A DNA stretch of 31,898 nt from Ardenticatenaceae bacterium (GTDB taxonomy: Bacteria; Chloroflexota; Anaerolineae; Promineifilales; Promineifilaceae), in NCBI GenBank assembly GCA_020634415.1, contig JACKBT010000049.1, positions 1 through 31,898 on the forward strand, written 5' to 3'. This document shows, one piece after another, positions 23,280-30,613 of the stretch. Under the pieces are notes generated by a model. That model was not told the DNA's origin. It saw nothing but the letters and a program-made list of their open reading frames with translations, and made no database searches. The position numbers and the translations under genes are program-made. Within the stretch, counting starts at the first letter, position 1. Each line of letters begins with the position of its first letter.

Positions 23280-24794
23280 ATGAACAACTTCACTGAATTT
23301 GATAACTATGATGGTCTGGGTTTAGCCGAATTGGTACGGCAGAAAGCTGTGCAGCCTATTGAATTGGTCGAAGCGGCCATCACCCGCATTGAAAAGCTGA
23401 ATCCACAGATCAATGCTGTCATTCACACCATGTACGTGCAGGCGCGGCAAATTGCCCAAGCCCCTTTGCCCGATGGCCCTTTTGCTGGTGTGCCTTTTTT
23501 GCTCAAAGATTTACTAAGCGGCTATGCGGGCGAACCTTTACGCAATGGCAGCCGCTTTCATCGCCACCAGGTTGCCAGCGAACACAGCGAACTGGTGCGC
23601 CGCTATCTGGCGGCGGGCTTGATTGTGCTGGGCAAGACGAATACGCCCGAATATGGCATTACGGGTGTGACGGAGCCAGAGCTATTTGGCCCCACCAACA
23701 ACCCCTGGGATTTGACGCGCACTTCGGGCGGTTCCAGCGGCGGCTCGGCAGCGGCGGTGGCGGCGCGGATGGTGCCTCTCGCGCATGGCGGTGATGGCCT
23801 GGGTTCGATTCGTATTCCAGCTGCTTGCTGTGGTCTCTTTGGCCTCAAGCCTACACGCGGGCGCAATCCGGGCATGGACTATAAACCCTGGCAGGATTAT
23901 GTTTGTGAGCATGTGATTACGCGCTCGGTGCGGGATAGTGCGGCGATGTTGGATGCCACGGCAATCGCCACAGCGACCAATACCAACTACCTCGAACAAG
24001 TCACCACCCCACCCGGCAAACTACGCATCGCCTACACCACTGAGCCTTTCCTCGGTGACACCATCGAGCCAGTCTTCCAAAAGGCCCTGGCCGATACCGT
24101 CACCCTCCTGCGTGAATTGGGGCATGAACTGGTTGAGGCCAAGCCGCCTATTGATGGCCCTGCCTTTGCTCGTGCTGTCATCACCATGCTTGCCAGCGAA
24201 ATTCGCGCCGACATTGAGGAAGCAGGTCAGGCTTTTGGCCAAAAGCCATCACCCGATGGCTTTGAGAAGACAACCTGGGCTTTGGGCTTGCTGGGCAAAC
24301 ATTTGAGCAGTGGCGATCTGGTGCTGGCAACGCGCCTGATGCAGCGCACCTCTTACCAGATTCTCCAATTCTTCAACGATTATGATGTGCTGCTGACACC
24401 AACGGTGGCCCAACTGCCGCCCGTGACAGGAACATTACTGCCGACAGGTATTGATGCGCTGGGGTTGAAGGTGATCGGCCGTTTAGGAGCCGGTTCTCTG
24501 CTGCAAGCGATGGGCATGATTGACAAAGCAGCGGCGGATTCGTTCCGCTTCACGCCCTACACACCGCCCATCAACGCCACCGGGCAGCCAGCCATGTCTG
24601 TGCCGCTGTGGTGGAGCGATGGTGGCTTGCCGCTGGGGATGCACTTTATCGGCCGTTTTGGTGATGAAGCGACGCTGTTCCGTCTGGCGGGGCAACTGGA
24701 ACAGGTGCAGCCCTGGTTCCACAAAGTGCCGCCCATCGTCTCCATTGCTCAATCAACACCGATGGCGAGGACGATGGCGGCGGTGGCAGGGTAA
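23280..24794 (+). CDS. Amidase signature-family hydrolase
   Basis: This protein of about 504 residues begins at ATG 23280 with AGAGGA upstream; the longer open frame from 23181 runs through the palindromes and is not needed. The Ser-cisSer-Lys triad is visible: Lys76 in FLLKDL, the cis-Ser in [14 protein letters not shown] (about 148-161) and the nucleophile Ser176 in [11 protein letters not shown]. It hydrolyses an amide bond of unknown substrate. It lacks motifs that would mark GatA: no gatB or gatC neighbours are present. A terminator-like hairpin follows at 24808. Confidence 0.88.
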   Translation: MNNFTEFDNYDGLGLAELVRQKAVQPIELVEAAITRIEKLNPQINAVIHTMYVQARQIAQAPLPDGPFAGVPFLLKDLLSGYAGEPLRNGSRFHRHQVASEHSELVRRYLAAGLIVLGKTNTPEYGITGVTEPELFGPTNNPWDLTRTSGGSSGGSAAAVAARMVPLAHGGDGLGSIRIPAACCGLFGLKPTRGRNPGMDYKPWQDYVCEHVITRSVRDSAAMLDATAIATATNTNYLEQVTTPPGKLRIAYTTEPFLGDTIEPVFQKALADTVTLLRELGHELVEAKPPIDGPAFARAVITMLASEIRADIEEAGQAFGQKPSPDGFEKTTWALGLLGKHLSSGDLVLATRLMQRTSYQILQFFNDYDVLLTPTVAQLPPVTGTLLPTGIDALGLKVIGRLGAGSLLQAMGMIDKAAADSFRFTPYTPPINATGQPAMSVPLWWSDGGLPLGMHFIGRFGDEATLFRLAGQLEQVQPWFHKVPPIVSIAQSTPMARTMAAVAG

Positions 24795-24807
24795 ACGGCC
24801 GTACCCC

Positions 24808-24838
24808 GATTGGCGCAGTTTTTGAAACTGCGCCAATC
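24808..24838 (+). terminator. Hairpin terminator after the amidase
   Basis: GATTGGCGCAGTTT (24808-24821) and AAACTGCGCCAATC (24825-24838) form a perfect 14-bp stem with a TTG loop, followed by TCTTT. It lies 11 nt before the start codon of the symporter gene, so it could also limit access to that start or let only part of the transcript pass. Confidence 0.7.
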
Positions 24839-24849
24839 TCTTTGGTGAA

Positions 24850-26238
24850 ATGAGCAAATCAGAGAATCACACCTTAGCCGAACAAAACCCGTCTCAACTT
24901 AGCTTTGTCCAAAAGCTGGCCTATGGCGTGGGTGATGTTGGCCCAGCACTGGTGGCCACACTTTCGGGCTTTTACCTGAATGCCTTTTTGCTGGACGTGG
25001 CCGGATTACGGCCGTCTATGGCGGCCCTCATCTTTTTGCTGGTCAAAATTTGGGACAGCGTGAATGACCCAGTGATTGGCACGCTGACAGATCGCACCAA
25101 TACGCGCTGGGGGCGGCGGCGGCCCTGGCTTTTGTTTGGGGCTGTGCCTTTTGGGCTGGCCTGGTTTCTGCAATGGCAAGTGCCTGCTCTCAGCGATACA
25201 GGGCTGTTTTTCTACTATTTGGTGGTGGCTTTGCTGCTGGATACGGCGTTAACGGCCGTTAACGTCCCCTACACCGCCCTCACCCCCGAAATTGCCTCCG
25301 CCTACAACGAGCGCACCAGCCTCAACTCCTTCCGCTTCAGCTTTTCCATCTTGGGTGGATTAGCCTCCTTGGTGATACACGATATGTTGCTTAGAGCCGC
25401 AGAGACAGTTGTGCGTGGCTATGTTATCAGTGCTGCCATCATGGGGATTGTCATCATCGTGACCAATCTCATCACCTTCGCCGCTATCAAAGAAAGCTAT
25501 GTAAAGGATGAGGCTGAGCCGGAACCCGGTTTTTTGGAAGGATTTCGGATTGCTTTTAGCAATCGGCCGTTCGTGATGGTCACAGCCATCTATTTAATGT
25601 CCTGGTTAGCCATCCAGTTCGTGCAGGCCAATATGCTGCTCTACGTGCGCTACTGGATGGGCACAGAAGACCAGTTCATCATCCTGGCGATGTGCCTGCA
25701 AATCTCCATCTTCCTCTTCTTGCTGGTCTGGACCAAAGTGAGTGAGCGCATTGGCAAACGGCATGTCTACTTCATCGGCGTGAGCCTCTGGATTGTGGTG
25801 GAGTTGGTTTTGTACTTTGTCCAGCCAGGGCAGATGACGCTGCTCATCATTTTGGCAATATTGGCGGGTGTGGGGGCCAGTGTGGCCTATCTCATCCCCT
25901 GGAGTATGCTGCCCGATGTGGTAGATGTAGATGAGTTGAACACGGGGCTGCGCCGCGAAGGGGTTTATTATGGCTTCTTCGTCTTCCTGCAAAAATTAGG
26001 CATTTCACTGGGCCTGGCTATTGCCAATGTCGTTTTTGAATGGGCCGGTTACATCAATGCCGTCCCTGGCGAAGCCATCCCCGTCCAGCCCGATTCGGTA
26101 CAGTTGGCCCTGCGCTTATTCGTCAGCTTTGTGCCGGCTGTGATTTTGCTGCTCAGCTTCCCCATCGTTTACAAATACCCGATTACGCGCGAGCGACACG
26201 CGGAAATTCAGGCTGAATTGGCGGCTCGTAAAATATAG
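24850..26238 (+). CDS. MFS transporter, glycoside-pentoside-hexuronide (GPH):cation symporter type
   Basis: This 462-residue protein has about 12 membrane spans. The early motif KLAYGVGDVGPALVATLSGF, then IWDSVNDPVIGTLTDRT and RWGRRRPWLLFGAVP, are the classical GPH (MelB-like) signatures. GRR-RP in the first cytoplasmic loop and the D in NDP are typical for cation-coupled sugar transport. Members move melibiose, lactose or hexuronides with Na+ or H+. The ribosome site is weak. No sugar catabolic gene adjoins it except the GH5-like gene 4 kb away, so the substrate is open. Confidence 0.85.
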   Translation: MSKSENHTLAEQNPSQLSFVQKLAYGVGDVGPALVATLSGFYLNAFLLDVAGLRPSMAALIFLLVKIWDSVNDPVIGTLTDRTNTRWGRRRPWLLFGAVPFGLAWFLQWQVPALSDTGLFFYYLVVALLLDTALTAVNVPYTALTPEIASAYNERTSLNSFRFSFSILGGLASLVIHDMLLRAAETVVRGYVISAAIMGIVIIVTNLITFAAIKESYVKDEAEPEPGFLEGFRIAFSNRPFVMVTAIYLMSWLAIQFVQANMLLYVRYWMGTEDQFIILAMCLQISIFLFLLVWTKVSERIGKRHVYFIGVSLWIVVELVLYFVQPGQMTLLIILAILAGVGASVAYLIPWSMLPDVVDVDELNTGLRREGVYYGFFVFLQKLGISLGLAIANVVFEWAGYINAVPGEAIPVQPDSVQLALRLFVSFVPAVILLLSFPIVYKYPITRERHAEIQAELAARKI

Positions 26239-26270
26239 TAGCCCCAACATAACTGAGTACTGACCACTGC

Positions 26271-27278
26271 CTACTGAATACTGACCTGCATCTTCATCCA
26301 GGGAGCCGTGTTGTGGAAATTGACAACGGCTGTTCCCGGAGCCACCAGTTCATCACAAACCGCTCGCAGCTCATCGCTCAATGTCATCTCCATCACCGGT
26401 ATCGCCTCCTCCAACTGTGCCAACGTGCGCACCCCCACCAACGGTGCCGTAATCCCTGGCTGATCCTTAATCCACAGCAGCGATAGCTGTGCCGGTGTCA
26501 GCTCTGCCTGCTGCGCGATTTTGGTAAATTGTTTGCCAACTTCAATGCCTCGCGCCGTCACCCGCTCGGCATAAATGCCACCAACCAGAGCGGCGCGGGA
26601 ATCGGCGGGGAAGTTGGCGGCATCGCTGTAACGGCCGGCCAACACGCCCATGCCCATTGGCCCCCAGGGCAAAATTGCCAGCCCATATTTCTGGCATAGC
26701 GGCACCCGCTCATTCTCAATGCGCCGATCTAGCAAATTGTAGGGCGGCTGCTCGGAGACAAAGCGCACGTAGCCTTTTAGTTCGCTCATCATGATGGCTT
26801 CCATGATTTGCCAGGCGGGGAAGGTGGAGCAGCCGACGTAGCGCACTTTGCCCTGCCGCACCAGGTCGGTGAGGGCGCTCAAGGTCTCTTCGATGGGGAT
26901 GTCGGGCGACGGCCGATGTAGTTGGTACAAATCTATGTAGTCGGTTTGCAAGCGGCGCAGGGACTCTTCGCAAGCCCGCATGATGTGCAGGCGGGAGTTG
27001 CCCCGATCGTTGGGGCCAGTGCCTGTGGGGTAATGCCCTTTGGTGGCGATGAGGGCTTGGTGGCGACGGCCGTTTGCCTTAAACGCCTCGCCAATAATGC
27101 GCTCGCTCTCCCCTGCACTGTAGCTGTTGCTGGTGTCAATCAGGTTGATGCCCGCGTCCAGGGCGTGGTTGATGATGGTGATGGAGTCGGTGGCGGAAGA
27201 CGGCCGTCCAAAGTTGGCCGCCCCCAAGGCCAACGGCGACACCTTTACCCCCGTCCGTCCTAATGTGCGATAGTCCAT
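26271..27278 (-). CDS. Aldo/keto reductase
   Basis: The protein has 335 residues from ATG 27278 with GGAGGT upstream; the frame is open to 27344 but without a ribosome site there. The catalytic tetrad Asp48, Tyr53, Lys80 and His121 is complete ([28 protein letters not shown]). Other AKR marks are [18 protein letters not shown] at the N-terminus and [13 protein letters not shown]. It should reduce a carbonyl with NADPH. It is separated from pepF by a 185-nt gap holding the MITE-like element, so it is probably transcribed alone. The last 30 nt overlap the ACTGAATACTG repeat text seen also near 6965. Confidence 0.9.
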   Translation of the reverse strand: MDYRTLGRTGVKVSPLALGAANFGRPSSATDSITIINHALDAGINLIDTSNSYSAGESERIIGEAFKANGRRHQALIATKGHYPTGTGPNDRGNSRLHIMRACEESLRRLQTDYIDLYQLHRPSPDIPIEETLSALTDLVRQGKVRYVGCSTFPAWQIMEAIMMSELKGYVRFVSEQPPYNLLDRRIENERVPLCQKYGLAILPWGPMGMGVLAGRYSDAANFPADSRAALVGGIYAERVTARGIEVGKQFTKIAQQAELTPAQLSLLWIKDQPGITAPLVGVRTLAQLEEAIPVMEMTLSDELRAVCDELVAPGTAVVNFHNTAPWMKMQVSIQ

Positions 27279-27303
27279 ATTTACCTCCGTGAATCGGTTG
27301 TTG

Positions 27304-27451
27304 TAGGGGTGAGGCAGCCGCGCCATTACTCGTGGATTTACCAACGCCTACCTTCGCGGCTGCCTCACCCTGTCTGCTAGCAAGAGGGCGAGGCAATTGG
27401 GTAGCCGATGATCACATTACAGCTAGGCCATACCCAATTGCCTCGCCCCTA
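27304..27451. repeat. MITE-like element with two nested-family hairpins
   Basis: The ends TAGGGGTGAGGCA (27304) and TGCCTCGCCCCTA (to 27451) are inverted repeats with one mismatch, bounded by TA. Inside are two perfect hairpins: GGGTGAGGCAGCCGCG (27307-27322) with CGCGGCTGCCTCACCC (27355-27370), and GGGCGAGGCAATTGGGTA (27386-27403) with its complement (27431-27448). No coding sequence is visible. The TA boundaries suit mobilisation by an IS630/Tc1-type transposase, though the ends do not match the IS630 at 20842. It may also stop transcripts from pepF. Confidence 0.6.
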
Positions 27452-27462
27452 CCATGCTTGTA

Positions 27463-29271
27463 TTACCCAACCAACTGCTCCAGGCGATCCACGATTTGGG
27501 CGAGGACGGCGAAGGCGGTTTCGACGGGTTCGGGGGAGGTCATGTCTACGCCAGCCAGTTTGAGGGCATCCATGGGGTACATGGAGCCACCCGCTTTGAG
27601 GAAGGCCAAATAGTTGTCCACGGAACCTGGTTTTTCTTCCAAAATGTCCTTCGCCAGGGCGTGGGCGGCGGAGATGCCCGTGGCGTATTGGTAGACGTAG
27701 AAGTTGGCGTAAAGATGGGTGTGGAACTGCGCCCAAGTGATGCCCGAACGCTCGCGGTCGAAGATCAGTTCATCGCCGTAGCCTTCCTGGAAGAAGTCGG
27801 CCAGCAGGTTGATCATGATGTCGGCGTTGAGGGGCTGGCCGCGCTCGACGCGCTGGTGCAGTTCTAGCTCGAAGCGGGCCAGGGTAGGCATGATGAAAAA
27901 GTAGCGGTGGAAGTTGGCCATGGCCTCTTCAATCACAGCGATGTGGAAGTTGGGATCGCTGTTGCTCTCGAACAGATGCGCCCGCACCAGGGCTTGGTTG
28001 AAGTTGGAGGCCACTTCGGCCACAAAGAGACCATAGTTGGAGTAGACGAGGGGTTGGGTTTGCCAGGCGTAGTAGGAGTGCAAAGAATGGCCGAGTTCAT
28101 GGGCCAGGGTGCTGAGGCCGAATAGATCATCGTTGAAGCTCATCATGATGAAGGGGTGGGTGCCGGGCAAGCCAGAGGAGAACGCGCCCATGCGTTTGCC
28201 CTGATTGGGATACACATCCACCCAACGCTCTTCGAGTGCGCCGTTGCGCATGATGGAGACGTATTCTTTGCCGAGTGGGGCCATGCCCTGCGCGATCCAG
28301 TCAACGGCCGTTTCATAACTCAGCTGCGGCGGATTAGCCGTCAGTGGGGCCTTCACATCATACTCATGCAGCTCATCATAACCAAGTGCCTGCCGCCGGA
28401 TGCGCCAGTAGCGGTGCCAGGTGGGCAGGTTTTGGCGGAAGGTGTTGATGAGATTGTGGAAGACGGCGGTGGGGATGAAGTTGGGCGAGAGGGCGGCGTC
28501 TAAAGCAGAGGGGTAGCCCTTGACGCGGCTGAAAAACACATTTTGCTTCACGCCCGCCGACAGAGCATTAGCCATTGTGTTTTTGAAGGCCAGATGGGCA
28601 TCGGCGTAATTTTGCCAGGCCGTGCGGCGCACGTCGCGGTCGGTGTGGGTGATGAGTGCCCCAATCGTGCCTTGTGTGATCTCGTAGCTTTGCCCGTCGC
28701 TGCCTTGCGCGGGGGCAAAGAGCAGGTCGGTGTTGGCGAGGATGCCGTGTGTGGCGGTGGCTGTGCCGAAGGCATCGCGGGACAGGCTCAATACCTGCTC
28801 CACCTCGGCGGAGCGGACGTGGGCCTGCTGCTGGCTCAAGCGGTCGAGGAAATGTTGGTAATGGGCCAGCCGTTCTTCCTGTGTCAGCCAGGCTCGCACT
28901 GTGTCTAGCCCTACCGACAGCAGTTCGGGCTGGATGAAGGAGATAGCGGCCAGGGCACGGGCAAAGACCCCCCGCGCCTGATCGTTGCGGGCGGCTAACT
29001 CGGGGTTGATGCTTTCGGCGTTGTAGTTGAGGCCGGCGTAGGTGAAGATTTTGCGGGCTTGTAGTTGTAATGTTTCGGCCTGCGCCAAACAGTCGGCCAG
29101 AACGGCAGGGCCTTCGTGCAGGCGGCCTTTGTATTGGCTGACTTGGGCGATGTGGGTGTCAAGTTGGGAGACGGCCGTTTCCCAATCCGCCACTGTGGCA
29201 AAAATACTCTCTACATCCCAGGTATACTCTTTCGGAATTTCACTGCGTTTTGGTGCAACTACTGTCATCAT
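27463..29271 (-). CDS. pepF: Oligoendopeptidase F (M3 family)
   Basis: This 602-residue zinc peptidase has the active site HELGHSLH with His391, Glu392 and His395 and the third ligand Glu419 ([10 protein letters not shown]). The N-terminal region ([20 protein letters not shown]) and the ending [20 protein letters not shown] are the usual PepF marks. It starts at ATG 29271 with GAGAGG upstream; a second ATG follows directly. It cuts short peptides in the cytoplasm, in line with peptide recycling. Length is normal for the family. Confidence 0.95.
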   Translation of the reverse strand: MMTVVAPKRSEIPKEYTWDVESIFATVADWETAVSQLDTHIAQVSQYKGRLHEGPAVLADCLAQAETLQLQARKIFTYAGLNYNAESINPELAARNDQARGVFARALAAISFIQPELLSVGLDTVRAWLTQEERLAHYQHFLDRLSQQQAHVRSAEVEQVLSLSRDAFGTATATHGILANTDLLFAPAQGSDGQSYEITQGTIGALITHTDRDVRRTAWQNYADAHLAFKNTMANALSAGVKQNVFFSRVKGYPSALDAALSPNFIPTAVFHNLINTFRQNLPTWHRYWRIRRQALGYDELHEYDVKAPLTANPPQLSYETAVDWIAQGMAPLGKEYVSIMRNGALEERWVDVYPNQGKRMGAFSSGLPGTHPFIMMSFNDDLFGLSTLAHELGHSLHSYYAWQTQPLVYSNYGLFVAEVASNFNQALVRAHLFESNSDPNFHIAVIEEAMANFHRYFFIMPTLARFELELHQRVERGQPLNADIMINLLADFFQEGYGDELIFDRERSGITWAQFHTHLYANFYVYQYATGISAAHALAKDILEEKPGSVDNYLAFLKAGGSMYPMDALKLAGVDMTSPEPVETAFAVLAQIVDRLEQLVG

Positions 29272-29415
29272 GTCCCTCTCTCGTATGGTTTGTGGATTTA
29301 ACGGCCGTTATTATAGCCCAAACGCGGGGGAGGCTGAAACGGGAGGTAAAGCGTCAAATTACGCTTATGGCGCACATTTTGCGCCTGTACGGTGTATGAG
29401 GCCGTTTTACACTTT

Positions 29416-30525
29416 TCAATCAAACCCATACAACACCGTGTCGGGATGAAAATCCTTCCAGCCAAACCAGAAGATGGTGGTGGATTTGAGGCGTTCTAGC
29501 TGCGTGCCTGCCAGGGGGCCGTCGGCGGCAAGGCCATTAAAAGCATCCCAAAAGCTGCCCGTTTCGGCATCGGTGAGAACGAGCGGATCATCGGTGGCCT
29601 GGAAGGTGAGCGTTTGGCCGTTGACCTGGCGGTTGTAAACCGCACCTGCCGCCGCGGCGGGGCTGAAGTAGATCAACAAGTTGGTGTCGGCGATGGCATC
29701 GTTGATAATGGGTTCGTCGTTGAGAATGCTGAAAGGATAGGCGATTGTTGTGTCCCCTACTTCCACGCCAATCACAAACTCCTTCGTATAGAGCCGCTCA
29801 TCCGTCAGCGTCTCGCCAATCACACCCGCTTCGGAGGAGGCATAATAGCTGTCGTAGGTGTCTCGTTTGCCGATGCGGGAGCCTTTGTCCAGGGCTACTG
29901 TCTCCGGGTGCATTGTTTTCCACTCAGCCCAAGTCGTCATCCACGAAGGCACATAGGTCAGCTTTGTGCCTACCAATTCACCTTGCACCGCTTCGCCCAG
30001 TAACTGACTCCACAAGCTCTCTGTCTGCCGATCATACATAACCAACACATTGCGAATGAGTTTGCCCGAAACGCCAAAGGTATATTCTTGGCCATTGATT
30101 TCGCGGCTATACACGATAGCCGTAAAACAGAGCGGTCACCAGGTGACGGCGATTTTTTGACCGCCGACCACATCGTTGACAATCTCGTGGTTGCTCAACA
30201 AGGGCACAGAGTAGGCGCGGGCTTCGCCGTTTAGGGCTACACCGATGACCAATTCATCGGGGTCGTAGGCTGCGTCAGCTTCGTCAATGGGGATGAATTG
30301 GGGATTGTCAATGGCGGGGATGGCCTCGGGGGGCAGCAGGGTGATGATGTCGAGGTCGGCGTAATCGGTTTCGCTTTTGCGCAGGGTGTTGGTGGCGGTG
30401 GGAGCAGATGCGGCGGTGGCGGTGGGGGGCTGGCTGGTGTGGGTGGGTGTGGGGGAAACGGCCGTTTCCCCACCACTACAAGCTGCCAGCAACAGCCCCA
30501 AAATCAATAGCAACGTTCTCTTCAT
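29416..30525 (-). CDS. DUF3179 lipoprotein with in-frame TGA at a conserved Cys (candidate selenoprotein)
   Basis: ATG 30525 with AGAGG upstream starts a lipoprotein signal (MKRTLLLILGLLLAAC) and a Thr/Pro linker. The DUF3179 domain begins at GVALNGEARAYSVPLLSNHE and reads IVNDVVGGQKIAVTW, then TGA (30136-30138, codon 130), then PLCFTAIVYSREINGQEYTF without a change of frame. The family has C-P-L-C here, so the TGA replaces the first Cys and would give U-P-L-C. The remaining about 240 codons are intact (FGVSGKLIRNVLVMYDRQTE, LWSQLLGEAVQG) and include a second, degenerate copy of the domain (FVIGVEVGDTTIAYPFSIL...). A GTG at 30114 is a poor internal start with no ribosome site. Either selenocysteine is inserted or a point mutation broke the gene; the SECIS-like hairpin favours the former. 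Product about 369 residues. Confidence 0.65.
30104..30122 (-). promoter_or_regulatory. SECIS-like stem-loop downstream of the in-frame TGA
   Basis: On the minus strand CGGCTAT (30122-30116), loop CGTGT (30115-30111) and ATAGCCG (30110-30104) form a perfect 7-bp stem. After a 1x1 A-C mismatch four more pairs (UUUU with GAAA, 30127-30124 and 30102-30099) extend it. The stem starts 13 nt and the loop 20 nt after the TGA, inside the 16-37 nt range usual for bacterial SECIS elements. The 5-nt loop has G in its second position followed by U, the feature bound by SelB. Confidence 0.55.
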
Positions 30526-30613
30526 AACAGCCTCTAAAGTAAGTGTTTGCCTTATTATAGGGGATTGTCTGTGTCGGTTGTGAATTAGGGATGGAAAACG
30601 GCCGATTCCCCAC

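Noticed and set aside
29360..29400. Possible fifth copy of the CGCACA promoter element (GGCGCACATTTTGCGCC)
   Set aside because: Only one half-site matches, the spacing of the four true copies is absent, and no -10 box follows at the right distance.
30092..30114. Separate gene starting at GTG 30114 for the downstream half of the DUF3179 protein
   Set aside because: It continues the same frame as the upstream half, starts in the middle of the domain and has no ribosome site; one gene with a recoded or mutated TGA explains it better.
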